NCBI GenBank assembly: GCA_049587755.1
Contig: JBAVEN010000012.1
Location: 23,575 to 87,574 of the forward strand
Length of the DNA: 64,000 bases
Source of the DNA: Bog-375 sp049587755
GTDB lineage: Bacteria > Acidobacteriota > Terriglobia > Bryobacterales > Bryobacteraceae
Direction: 5' to 3'
Shown here: piece by piece, positions 1 through 7,195 of the stretch
Layout of the letters: the number at the start of each line of letters is the position of its first letter
Numbering within the stretch: the first letter of the stretch is position 1
Program-made: the position numbers and the translations under genes
The notes under the pieces: generated by a model
Told to the model about the DNA's origin: nothing
What the model saw: only the letters and a program-made list of their open reading frames with translations
Databases searched by the model: none

Positions 1-1
1 G

Positions 2-652
2 AAGGCCTGGCAGCGGCTGGACGACCTGCGAACTTCTTCGGCACAGCAGCGCAATTGCGTGCTGCACCCCGAGTTCGTCGACGGCAAGTACGCCTTTTAC
101 ACGCGCCCGCAGGACAGTTTCATCGAAGCCGGCCGGGGCGGCGGAATCGGCTGGGGACTGGCGTCGAACATGGAGCACGCCGCGATCGATGAAGAAACCA
201 TCCTTGACCAGCGCGAATACCACACCATCACCGAAGTCAAGAACGGTCTCGGCCCGGCCCCGATCAAGACGGACAAGGGCTGGCTGCACCTGGCTCACGG
301 TGTGCGCAATACCGCAGCCGGGCTGCGCTATGTTCTGTATTGTTTCCTCTGTGACTTGCGGGCTCCCTACAAGGTGATTGCCAAGCCGGGCGGCTACTTC
401 CTGGCGCCTGAAGGAGAAGAGCGGGTCGGCGACGTGTCGAATGTGGCTTTCTCGAATGGCTGGGTACGCCGCGGCGACGAAGTTCTGATCTACTACGGCG
501 CCTCGGACACGCGCACCTATGTTGCCTCGACCACCGTCGAGCGGCTGCTCGATTACGTGCAGAACACGCCGCCCGACCCGCTGCGGAGCGCTGCGTGCGT
601 GCGCCAGCGCATCGCGCTGATCGATAAGAACCAGCGGCTGCTGAAGCACTGA
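2..652 (+). CDS. GH130 glycoside phosphorylase, probably 4-O-beta-D-mannosyl-D-glucose phosphorylase (5' end outside window)
   Basis: The reading frame is open from base 2, so the gene starts before the window and only its last 216 residues are seen. The piece contains the block RNCVLHPEFVDGKYAFYTRP followed by GGGIGWGL, which closely resembles the GH130 mannosylglucose phosphorylases of the Bacteroides/Ruminococcus type. These phosphorolyse mannosyl-beta-1,4-glucose to mannose 1-phosphate and glucose in the cytoplasm; no signal peptide can be judged. A cellobiose 2-epimerase starts 15 bp downstream. That enzyme supplies exactly this substrate from mannobiose, which supports the specificity call. 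GH130 also includes mannooligosaccharide phosphorylases, so the exact substrate is an inference. Confidence 0.85.
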   Translation, partial: KAWQRLDDLRTSSAQQRNCVLHPEFVDGKYAFYTRPQDSFIEAGRGGGIGWGLASNMEHAAIDEETILDQREYHTITEVKNGLGPAPIKTDKGWLHLAHGVRNTAAGLRYVLYCFLCDLRAPYKVIAKPGGYFLAPEGEERVGDVSNVAFSNGWVRRGDEVLIYYGASDTRTYVASTTVERLLDYVQNTPPDPLRSAACVRQRIALIDKNQRLLKH

Positions 653-667
653 GCGGCTAACGCAACA

Positions 668-1894
668 ATGACAGACGCCACTATGACTGCCGACGACAAG
701 AAGGCTTGGGCTGCGCGGATCGAGAGAGAGTTACGAGACAACATCCTTCCGTTTTGGATGCGCCACACGGTGGATCGCGAATACGGCGGCTTCTATGGCA
801 CCATCGGCTGCGATCTTCACGTCGAGAAAGAATCGCCGCGCTCCGCTGTCATCAACGCGCGGATTCTCTGGACTTACTCCGCTGCGTGCCGGCTTTACGG
901 AAACCAATACCGCGAGATGGCGGACTGGGCCTATGACTACATCGTGAACAAGTTCTGGGATGCGGAGAATGGCGGCGTTTATTGGATGCTCAACTTCCAG
1001 GGCAATCCGCTCTCCGATCGCAAGCAGATTTACGCGCAGGCTTTTGCGATGTATGGGCTGGCTGAGTACTTCCGTGCCACCGGCAAGGCGGAAAGCCTGG
1101 AGCTGGCGCAGCAGCTTTTCCGCCTGATCGAAGAGCACAGTTACGATCCGGCGTGGAAGGGGTATCTGGAAGCTCGCGGCCGCGATTGGAGCGCGCTGGC
1201 GGATCTGCGGCTGAGCGAGAAGGACCTGAACAGCCCGAAGTCCATGAACACGCACTTGCACGTTTTGGAAGCCTACACGAACTTGCTCCGCGTTTGGAGG
1301 GATCCGAAGTTACAGGTGAAGCACAAAGAGCTGCTCGAAGTGACCATGGACAGGATCGTGAATCCCGCGACCGGCCATTTCAAGATGTTCTTTGACAATC
1401 AATGGAACTCTTTGTCCGATCACATTTCCTTCGGTCACGACATCGAGGGCAGTTGGCTGATCTTAGAAGCCGCCGAGGTGTTTGGCGACGCGGCGCTGAT
1501 CGACCGTGTCCGGAAACTCGCACTTACTATGGTTCGGGCGGTATATGAGGAAGGCCTGGATCAGGATGGCAGCCTTTTCTACGAAGCCAATTCCAAAGGC
1601 GTGATGATCGATCCCAACAAGCACTGGTGGGCACAGGCCGAGGCGGTGGTGGGTTTCTGCAATGCCTACCAGATTTCGGGGCAGGGACGGTTTCTGGAAG
1701 CGTCCTATCGTGCTTGGGAATATATTGAAGACAAGATCGTCGACAGGCTTAACGGCGAGTGGCACGCGAAGTTAAGACCCGACGGGAGGCCTTACACAGA
1801 AAAAGAAGATGGAGACGCATGCCTGGTGGGACCATGGAAATGTCCGTACCACAACAGCCGGGCATGTTATGAAATGATCGAGCGTTTACGGTAG
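668..1894 (+). CDS. Cellobiose 2-epimerase (AGE superfamily)
   Basis: 408-aa cytoplasmic enzyme of the N-acylglucosamine 2-epimerase (alpha/alpha-barrel) superfamily. The length and motif set match cellobiose 2-epimerase, which epimerises the reducing-end glucose of cellobiose or mannose of mannobiose. The expected catalytic and binding residues are visible: H257, E260 and W263 in SFGHDIEGSWL, W321 and E325 in HWWAQAE, and H395 in PYHNSR. It follows the GH130 phosphorylase by 15 bp and precedes GH94 cellobiose phosphorylase. In the established Bacteroides fragilis route, mannobiose is epimerised to mannosylglucose and then phosphorolysed. The start is the first ATG after the upstream stop; an ATG five codons later is possible. 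There is no strong Shine-Dalgarno. Confidence 0.88.
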   Translation: MTDATMTADDKKAWAARIERELRDNILPFWMRHTVDREYGGFYGTIGCDLHVEKESPRSAVINARILWTYSAACRLYGNQYREMADWAYDYIVNKFWDAENGGVYWMLNFQGNPLSDRKQIYAQAFAMYGLAEYFRATGKAESLELAQQLFRLIEEHSYDPAWKGYLEARGRDWSALADLRLSEKDLNSPKSMNTHLHVLEAYTNLLRVWRDPKLQVKHKELLEVTMDRIVNPATGHFKMFFDNQWNSLSDHISFGHDIEGSWLILEAAEVFGDAALIDRVRKLALTMVRAVYEEGLDQDGSLFYEANSKGVMIDPNKHWWAQAEAVVGFCNAYQISGQGRFLEASYRAWEYIEDKIVDRLNGEWHAKLRPDGRPYTEKEDGDACLVGPWKCPYHNSRACYEMIERLR

Positions 1895-1915
1895 GGGCCG
1901 GGCACTGCCCGGCCC
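1895..1915. terminator. Perfect hairpin directly after the epimerase stop codon
   Basis: Arms 1895-1904 and 1906-1915 are perfect 10-bp inverted repeats (GGGCCGGGCA / TGCCCGGCCC) that begin at the base after the TAG stop. Only a weak T-rich stretch follows, so this may be an attenuating or mRNA-stabilising hairpin and not a strong terminator. A related GCCGGGCA/TGCCCGGC pair recurs near 7063-7095. Confidence 0.5.
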
Positions 1916-1963
1916 GTGTTTATTGCGAAGCAAATACTTCCTGACTTCATTGGAGACGTTTTC

Positions 1964-4408
1964 ATGCGATACGGCTATTTTGACGATCAGAACCGCGAAT
2001 ACGTAATTACTCAGCCGGACACACCATTGCCTTGGATCAACTATTTGGGATGCCAGGCGTACTTCGGTATTATTTCCAACACGGCCGGTGGTTACTCCTT
2101 TTATAGGGATGCGCGTTTGCGCCGCATCACGCGCGGGCGGTACAACAACGTTCCGCTGGACGATGGGGGGCGCTACATCTATATCCGCGACGACGAGAGC
2201 GGGGAATACTGGTCGCCATCCTGGATGCCCACCTGCCGCGATCTGGAGCAGTACACGTGCCGTCACGGCATGGGTTACTCGACCATCGGTTCGAAGTACC
2301 ACGGCATTTCGGCCAGCACGCGATATTTTGTGCCGCTCGATGAGACGCTTGAAGTCTGGCAAGTGACTTTGCGGAATGACCGGCTCACGCCGGCTGCGAT
2401 TTCGGCTTTTTCCCTGGTTGAGTTCTGCCTGTGGGATGCCCAGGACGATGCCACCAATTTCCAGCGCAATCTCAGCATCGGGCAAGTAGAAATCGAAGAC
2501 GAAGTCATCTATCACAAGACGGAGTACCGGGAACGCCGCGATCACTTCGCCTGGTTCGCCTGCTCGGACCCGCTGGCCGGCTTCGATACACAGCGCGAAG
2601 CTTTTCTCGGGCCGTGGCGGGGCTGGGACAAACCGGCCGTGGTGGAACGCGGCAAGGCTTCCAACTCTCACGCGCACGGCTGGTCGCCCATCGGCAGCCA
2701 CCATGTGAAACTGGTGCTCCAGCCCGGAGAAACGCACCAGATGGTTTTTGTTTTGGGTTATCACGAGAACCCGAAGGACCAGAAGTTCGATCCGCCGGAT
2801 TCGCAAACGGTCAACAAGAAAACCGTGAAACCGGTGATCGCTCACTATCGCAACCTGGCCAACGTGGACGCCGCATTCGACAAGCTCCGCAGTTACTGGG
2901 ATGGCTTGCTGGGCGTCTGCCAGGTGACCACGCCGGACATTCACACCGACCGCATGGTGAACGTATGGAACGCGTTTCAGTGCATGGCCACGTTCAACAT
3001 GTCGCGATCGGCATCGTTCTACGAATCGGGGATTGGCCGCGGCCTCGGCTTCCGCGATTCTAATCAGGACTTGCTCGGTTTTGTGCAGATGGTGCCGGAG
3101 CGCGCCCGCGAGCGCATCCTCGACCTGGCGGCCACGCAGCTTCCTACCGGCGGCGCCTATCATCAATATCAGCCGCTGACCAAGAAAGGGAACAACGACA
3201 TCGGCGGGAATTTCAACGACGATCCGCATTGGCTGATCATCGGCGTCGCGGCCTACCTGAAGGAAACCGGCGACTGGAGCGTTCTGGACGAGCCGGTGGA
3301 ATTCGACAATCAGCCGGGTAGCGCGCAACCGCTGTACGAGCACCTGCGGCGCAGTTTCCATTACACGCTGGAAAGGCTGGGACCGCACGGCCTGCCGCTG
3401 ATCGGCCGCGCCGATTGGAACGACTGCCTGAACCTCAACTGCTTCTCCGATACGCCCGGCCAATCGTTCCAGACCACGACGAACAAAGAAGGCAAGGTGG
3501 CGGAATCGGTTTTCATTGCGGGCCTGTTCGTGCTGGCTGCTAAGGAGCTGGCCGCGATCGCGCAGCGGCGTGGTTTGAAGGACGAGGCGAAGGCCTGCCT
3601 CGCTTCGGGCGCGCGCATGGAAGAGACGGTGCGCCAACACGGCTGGGACGGCGAATGGTTCGTCCGCGCCTACGATGACGCGGGCCAGAAGATCGGCTCC
3701 AAGGAATGCGCGGAAGGCAAGATCTTCATCGAAACGCAGGGCTTTTGCGTGCTGGCGGGGATTGGCCTGGAGGATGGCCGAGCGCGGCAGGCGCTCGATT
3801 CGGTGCGGAAACACCTGGCCACGCCGCACGGCATTGTGCTGCAGCAGCCGGCGTATTCGCGCTATTACCTCAACCTCGGCGAGATCTCATCTTATCCGCC
3901 TGGCTACAAGGAGAATGCCGGGATCTTTTGTCACAACAACCCGTGGGTGATCATCGCGGAAGCGATGGCCGGCGACGGCGACAACGCTCATGACTATTAC
4001 TCGCGGATCAACCCGTCGGCCCGCGAAGGCATCAGCGATGTGCACCGCTGCGAACCGTACGTGTACGCGCAGATGATCGCCGGCCGCGACGCGCCCACAC
4101 ACGGAGAAGCCAAGAACTCCTGGCTGACCGGCACGGCAGCGTGGAATTACTATGCCATCACGCAATGGATTCTCGGGATCCGGCCCGAGTATGATGGGCT
4201 GCGGATCGCGCCCGTAGTTCCCGAACGCTGGCAGGGGTTCGAGGCCGTCCGCAAATTCCGCGGCGTCACCTACCGCATCACGGTGCGCCGCGCCGGCAAG
4301 GGTAACAATGTAAGCCTGACGGTGAACGGAAAGCCGATTGACGGCGCCGTGGTTCCCCCGCCAGCGGCCGGCATCGCTGAAGTGACCGTCGAAGTAAAAC
4401 TGGGATAG
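1964..4408 (+). CDS. Cellobiose phosphorylase (GH94)
   Basis: 814-aa cytoplasmic GH94 enzyme that phosphorolyses cellobiose to glucose 1-phosphate and glucose. It follows clostridial cellobiose phosphorylases along its whole length, from the N-terminal MRYGYFDDQNREYVIT block through NTAGGYSFYRDARLRRI to the catalytic-acid motif GRADWNDCLNLN (general acid probably D487) and the C-terminal cap. The chosen ATG gives the family N-terminus and lies about 10 bp after a GGAG Shine-Dalgarno at about 1952. A GTG at 1916 would add 16 non-family residues. It is third in a phosphorolytic cluster and probably cotranscribed, although a hairpin separates it from the epimerase. The cluster lacks transporters and endoglycanases. 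Confidence 0.93.
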   Translation: MRYGYFDDQNREYVITQPDTPLPWINYLGCQAYFGIISNTAGGYSFYRDARLRRITRGRYNNVPLDDGGRYIYIRDDESGEYWSPSWMPTCRDLEQYTCRHGMGYSTIGSKYHGISASTRYFVPLDETLEVWQVTLRNDRLTPAAISAFSLVEFCLWDAQDDATNFQRNLSIGQVEIEDEVIYHKTEYRERRDHFAWFACSDPLAGFDTQREAFLGPWRGWDKPAVVERGKASNSHAHGWSPIGSHHVKLVLQPGETHQMVFVLGYHENPKDQKFDPPDSQTVNKKTVKPVIAHYRNLANVDAAFDKLRSYWDGLLGVCQVTTPDIHTDRMVNVWNAFQCMATFNMSRSASFYESGIGRGLGFRDSNQDLLGFVQMVPERARERILDLAATQLPTGGAYHQYQPLTKKGNNDIGGNFNDDPHWLIIGVAAYLKETGDWSVLDEPVEFDNQPGSAQPLYEHLRRSFHYTLERLGPHGLPLIGRADWNDCLNLNCFSDTPGQSFQTTTNKEGKVAESVFIAGLFVLAAKELAAIAQRRGLKDEAKACLASGARMEETVRQHGWDGEWFVRAYDDAGQKIGSKECAEGKIFIETQGFCVLAGIGLEDGRARQALDSVRKHLATPHGIVLQQPAYSRYYLNLGEISSYPPGYKENAGIFCHNNPWVIIAEAMAGDGDNAHDYYSRINPSAREGISDVHRCEPYVYAQMIAGRDAPTHGEAKNSWLTGTAAWNYYAITQWILGIRPEYDGLRIAPVVPERWQGFEAVRKFRGVTYRITVRRAGKGNNVSLTVNGKPIDGAVVPPPAAGIAEVTVEVKLG

Positions 4409-4415
4409 GCCCCGG

Positions 4416-4446
4416 CGGCTTGTGGGCCGAATTGTCCCACAAGCCG
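4416..4446. terminator. 11-bp inverted repeat after GH94 gene
   Basis: CGGCTTGTGGG (4416-4426) pairs perfectly with CCCACAAGCCG (4436-4446) across a 9-base loop, 8 bp after the GH94 stop. No T-run follows, so termination would be factor-dependent if this is a terminator. The right arm begins inside TTGTCCCAC, the same 9 bases that form the outer right end of the neighbouring insertion element. The hairpin may therefore partly derive from older element-end DNA. Confidence 0.45.
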
Positions 4447-4486
4447 AGGCGGCGATGCCCTGAAATCAAGCACTTACGTTTTTTCC

Positions 4487-4515
4487 GTGGGACAATTTTG
4501 GGCAACTATATACTT
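4487..4515 (+). repeat. Left terminal inverted repeat of IS1595-type element
   Basis: Begins GTGGGACAATTTTGGGCAAC and continues into TATATACTT. It matches the inverted right end at 26 of 29 positions (differences at positions 10, 11 and 20). The adjoining C at 4486 also pairs with G6901, so the repeat may be one base longer. Confidence 0.85.
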
Positions 4516-4605
4516 CCCGTACCAAATTGTGCTAGGCTGAGAATGGCGAGGGCCGATCCGAAGACCGGCCCGATGTGAAAAGGCATTTTTGCCTTCTCGC
4601 CCGTA

Positions 4606-5310
4606 GTGTACCACTACGGCGGAAAGGCTGAAGTGCAGGCGTGGATCTCAGTCTCGGAGCTGTCGGCATACAGCTCGTTTCCAAAGGGGCATCTATTGGC
4701 TGTGCTGACCGCCTACTTCGACGGGTGCGGGAAGTCTCACGACCCCTCTACTCCATTTCTCACTCTAGTCGGCTATGCGGCGGAGGCAATCGTGTGGCCC
4801 GGTTTTGAGGCCGCGTGGGCCAAGGCGCTAGCTGACCATAAAGTAGATTGTCTGCACTTCAAAGACCCTGCGATCCGAGAGAACCCGCTACTGGTGGGCG
4901 TGTTGCTGGAAACCATCGAATGCGGGGGTAGGTTCGGGATGCACTCCGTTTCGTGTAGCGTGAATCTCGCGGAGCACAGGAAGGTCTCAACCGAGAGGCC
5001 CGGCCGCGTTTGCGCCGAGGGGTGCATTAACACTCTGCTCTCTGAGGCCCCTTCAATGAGTTGCTTCTTCGATCGTAACGAAGAGTTTTTCGAGGAAGTC
5101 AAAAATCCTTGGGAGAATGAGTCGGAACGGTGGCCGCAGCTCGCCAACATCACGGAGTTAGGCTTGGTTCGAAGCCGGGACTTCCCCGGGGTCCAGGCCG
5201 CAGACTGGCTGGGCTGGTACATCAATCGTGCGTTGACGAGACGCGACTATGACGTTGATCTCGCCTTGCTGGAGAACAGGGCGAATCACCGTGCGATAAT
5301 AAAACCGTGA
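4606..5310 (+). CDS. DUF3800-family protein (element cargo)
   Basis: Up to 234 aa. The pattern LTAYFDGCGK near residues 34-43, a middle segment with WPGFEAAWAKAL, and a C-terminal VQAADWLGWYINRAL block are typical of DUF3800. That family of uncharacterised proteins has an RNase-H-like acidic core and is common on mobile and defence-rich DNA. The start is uncertain: GTG 4606 gives 234 aa, but family members usually begin just before the Y-F/I-D motif, so GTG 4702 is a good alternative. It overlaps the next small gene by 4 bp (GTGA), indicating translational coupling. The hairpin-rich leader at 4556-4595 lies between the element end and the gene. Function unknown; a nuclease or effector role is only a hypothesis. 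Confidence 0.75.
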   Translation: MYHYGGKAEVQAWISVSELSAYSSFPKGHLLAVLTAYFDGCGKSHDPSTPFLTLVGYAAEAIVWPGFEAAWAKALADHKVDCLHFKDPAIRENPLLVGVLLETIECGGRFGMHSVSCSVNLAEHRKVSTERPGRVCAEGCINTLLSEAPSMSCFFDRNEEFFEEVKNPWENESERWPQLANITELGLVRSRDFPGVQAADWLGWYINRALTRRDYDVDLALLENRANHRAIIKP

Positions 5311-5456
5311 AGTCGCACCCGGAAATGATCGAAGGCCCGGAAGCGGGCGAGCGATTCACGCATGCCTTGAAAACGGTACTTTCGGTCCCAAAAAGTGCGG
5401 TCCCAAATCCGTTTAAGAAGCCCAAGAGGAAAAGGTTGCCAACCGGGAAGAGCTAG
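5307..5456 (+). CDS. 49-aa microprotein coupled to DUF3800 gene
   Basis: Short gene starting at GTG 5307, whose start overlaps the DUF3800 stop (GTGA), and ending at TAG 5454-5456. The product carries IEGPEAGERF (residues 8-17), then LKTVLSVPKSAV and a basic, Lys/Arg-rich tail. Small proteins with an EGPEA..RF...LSVPK pattern often sit beside DUF3800 genes in bacterial genomes, as far as I recall, which argues that this is a real gene. The overlap start, the recognisable motif and the following gene only 3 bp away all support translation. It may be a partner or antitoxin-like component of the DUF3800 protein; that is inference. Confidence 0.7.
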   Translation: MKSHPEMIEGPEAGERFTHALKTVLSVPKSAVPNPFKKPKRKRLPTGKS

Positions 5457-5459
5457 ACC

Positions 5460-5672
5460 ATGCGGTACGACTTCTCAGTTGAGGTTGAGGCGGAGCAGGC
5501 AGCGGGCACTTTCACTCTGCTTGGAGCGGCTGCGCGGCTCGCCAGCCAAATGAGAATCTCCCTGGAAGACGCCGTGCTCCAAGCTATAGAGATCTATCTT
5601 GGTCGGCCGCGCCCTTCTGTTCACGAAGAGCATCCAGCGTCGCGTGAATCAAGGCAAATTCTTTCTGGGTGA
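5460..5672 (+). CDS. Small ribbon-helix-helix-like protein (element cargo)
   Basis: 70 aa, starting at ATG 5460, 3 bp after the upstream microgene stop and preceded by a GGGAAGAG Shine-Dalgarno. An initial beta-like stretch (MRYDFSVEVEA) is followed by RLASQMRISLEDAVLQAIEIYL, the helix-turn-helix rhythm seen in CopG/ribbon-helix-helix proteins. Its 3' end overlaps the oppositely oriented 87-aa gene by 89 bp, so one of the two may be shorter or not expressed. Position and SD favour translation as the last gene of the DUF3800 operon. No specific family recognised. Confidence 0.5.
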   Translation: MRYDFSVEVEAEQAAGTFTLLGAAARLASQMRISLEDAVLQAIEIYLGRPRPSVHEEHPASRESRQILSG

Positions 5673-5847
5673 CGTCTAGGGTCACGCCGGTAGCCCCGCC
5701 GCCGCCACCGCGAGATTTTATCCATTGGCTGAGCGCCTGTCGGAGCGCTTCATCGCGAGTGATGCCGCGTGCCTCCGCTACTTCGTAGAACCGTTCAAGG
5801 AGCGCCTTTATCGATGGGTCTTCGACGAACTCGAAATTGATTTTCAT
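5584..5847 (-). CDS. 87-aa protein downstream of transposase, ribbon-helix-helix-like
   Basis: Read on the minus strand 28 bp after the transposase stop, with ATG at 5847 and a GGGGAAAG Shine-Dalgarno. The N-terminus MKINFEFVEDP is followed by AEARGITRDEALRQALSQWI, then a Gly-rich linker (GGGGG) and a C-terminal amphipathic segment. The helical core resembles that of the convergent 70-aa protein (SQMRISLEDAVLQAIEIYL), suggesting that both are small DNA-binding regulators. It probably shares the transposase transcript. An upstream in-frame extension to 5937 overlaps the transposase and is unlikely. Confidence 0.55.
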   Translation of the reverse strand: MKINFEFVEDPSIKALLERFYEVAEARGITRDEALRQALSQWIKSRGGGGGATGVTLDVTQKEFALIHATLDALREQKGAADQDRSL

Positions 5848-5875
5848 GGCGTCCGCTTTCCCCTGTTCTGTCGCT

Positions 5876-6838
5876 TCAAATGACGTTCGGCGCAGGCTCC
5901 TGGCTGTCGGTTCGGTCTTTGCCTGTGAGATGCCCATACGTGAGGCGCTTCCCTGCTATCCCTGACAGCGCCAGTAGGAAGCGGTCGCCGTCGCCCATGT
6001 CTTCGCGGTTGTTGTAGCGGAAGCTCTGCTCATCGAGATAGCGGAACAGATGGAACGGTTCTACGCTCACGTAGGTGCCGTTGACACCGCGCTTCAGAAG
6101 GCTCCAGAAATTCTCCAGGCCGTTAGTGTGGATCTTCCCATCTACATACTGCACGGCGTGATCGATCACGTGATGTTGAAACTCTGGCAGCCCTTCGTAC
6201 GATTTCAGCGAATCGGTGTAGAGCGCCGCGCCGGCCTGAATGTGCTTCCGAAGTTCAACCTGAAGGGCTTTCTTTTTGGTGTTGGGAACAACCTTAGTGA
6301 CGACCTTTCCACCGCGTTCCAGGATCCCTAGCACAGCGGTCTTGTCCTTGATGCCTGGGGCTGTGATGCGGCGCGCCCGCTTCGCGACGTGCATGTTCCG
6401 CGCTTTCCCGCCGATGAAAGTTTCGTCGGCTTCTACATCGCCCGAGAGCAACCCAAAACCGCCGTTGTTCAACGCGTAGCGCAGACGGTGATTCATAAAC
6501 CATGCGGTCTTCTGGGTGACCCCCAAATCGCGGGCGGTTTCGCATGAGCTGATGCCGTTCTTGCAGTTCACCACCAGCCACAGAGCGGGCAGCCACTTTT
6601 CCAAGGGAAGCGGAGAGTCCTCGAAAATGGTTCCGGTCTTCAGTGAAAACTTGGGGTGATCGTGCTTGCCGTAGCACTTCCAAACGCGATTCTTGGCTAG
6701 CCAGATAACGTGGTCCGATCCGCAGCGAGGGCATTTCACTACGCCATCGGGCCAGCGCAACCCCACCATGACCGCCTTGCAGTTTTCGAAATTGCTGAAG
6801 TAGAGGATCGCGTCTTGCAGTGTGTTGAGGCCGTCCAT
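5876..6838 (-). CDS. IS1595-family transposase (ISXO2-like)
   Basis: 320 aa. The N-terminal Zn-ribbon CPRCGSDHV...WKCYGKH (about residues 37-59) is followed by the LKTGTIFEDSPLPLEKWL segment typical of IS1595/ISXO2 proteins. The catalytic domain shows DVEADETFIGG, LYTDSLKSYEGL and HTNGLENFWSLLKRG, the expected D...D...N/E arrangement. The start ATG lies about 60 bp inside the right end, so the promoter must be in or near the inverted repeat. It appears full-length, with no frameshift, so the element could still be mobile. It drives movement of the whole 2.4-kb unit including the cargo genes. Confidence 0.92.
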   Translation of the reverse strand: MDGLNTLQDAILYFSNFENCKAVMVGLRWPDGVVKCPRCGSDHVIWLAKNRVWKCYGKHDHPKFSLKTGTIFEDSPLPLEKWLPALWLVVNCKNGISSCETARDLGVTQKTAWFMNHRLRYALNNGGFGLLSGDVEADETFIGGKARNMHVAKRARRITAPGIKDKTAVLGILERGGKVVTKVVPNTKKKALQVELRKHIQAGAALYTDSLKSYEGLPEFQHHVIDHAVQYVDGKIHTNGLENFWSLLKRGVNGTYVSVEPFHLFRYLDEQSFRYNNREDMGDGDRFLLALSGIAGKRLTYGHLTGKDRTDSQEPAPNVI

Positions 6839-6871
6839 GAATCAATTATGCGGCTTTTCGGTTGGTCTGTC

Positions 6872-6900
6872 AAGTATATAATTGCCCAATTTTGTCCCAC
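6872..6900 (-). repeat. Right terminal inverted repeat of IS1595-type element
   Basis: Read inward from 6900 it begins GTGGGACAAAATTGGGCAAT and continues TATATACTT, matching the left end at 26 of 29 bases. It lies 34 bp upstream of the transposase start codon. Confidence 0.85.
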
Positions 6901-7195
6901 GCACGTGCTTTTCGGGAGGCAAGAGACTGCCTCCGATCCGATTATCTCCTGGGAGGTGTTCCGATTGCTCCGGGGAGCCGGGCGGAGAGAGAGTAAATCA
7001 TTGATCATCCAGGAGTAAAAGAAAATGCAGCAGGCTGTGACTGTGTGAAGTGCGCACCCGAAGCCGGGCAGGGAGTGCCCCGGGGCGTGCCCGGCCCCTA
7101 CGATTCCGTCGTAGGGGCGAGGCATGTCACGGACTCGGGCTGCGGCGCAGACCCTTCGCAATTGCGAAGGGCTCACTCAGGTAGAGCAGCGGCCG
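6901..7195. other. Intergenic region with nested palindromes, no gene seen
   Basis: No coding sequence could be supported here. The stretch contains a nested palindrome: GCCGGGCA (7063-7070) pairs with TGCCCGGC (7088-7095), and CCCCTACGA (7095-7103) pairs with TCGTAGGGG (7109-7117) across a 5-base loop. The GCCGGGCA/TGCCCGGC arms and GTAGGGGC boundary also appear after the epimerase gene at 1891-1915. This suggests a small dispersed palindromic (REP-like) element. Confidence 0.45.
7152..7171. terminator. 20-bp perfect palindrome downstream of M13 peptidase
   Basis: CCCTTCGCAA followed by TTGCGAAGGG is a perfect 10+10 palindrome 24 bp beyond the peptidase stop on the minus strand. Without a spacer it could be a terminator hairpin (with a small effective loop) or a protein-binding site; no T-run is evident. 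Confidence 0.4.

Larger units (their letters stand above)
4487..6900. mobile_element. IS1595-family element carrying passenger genes
   Basis: A 2.4-kb unit bounded by 29-bp terminal inverted repeats that match at 26 of 29 positions (4487-4515 and 6872-6900). It holds a Zn-ribbon/ISXO2-type transposase on the minus strand at the right. On the left are rightward cargo genes: a DUF3800 protein, a 49-aa microprotein and a 70-aa protein, with an 87-aa protein next to the transposase. The IS1595 family is known to include members with passenger genes, which fits. I compared the 8-bp flanks (TTTTCCGT left, ACGCACGT right, for ends at GGG) and see no target-site duplication. The insertion may therefore be old or the true ends slightly different. 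By eye the element is less GC-rich than its neighbours, consistent with recent transfer. Confidence 0.82.

Noticed and set aside
1886..3829. Long minus-strand open frame (647 codons) opposite GH94
   Set aside because: It is the antisense of a clearly conserved GH94 gene. High GC creates long shadow frames; its translation shows no motif and a composition rich in Arg, Val and His.
4479..6908. Eight-base target duplication for the IS1595-type element
   Set aside because: Several possible end positions were compared (flanks TTTTTTCC, TTTTCCGT or GTTTTTTC against GCACGTGC, ACGCACGT or CACGTGCT) and none match.
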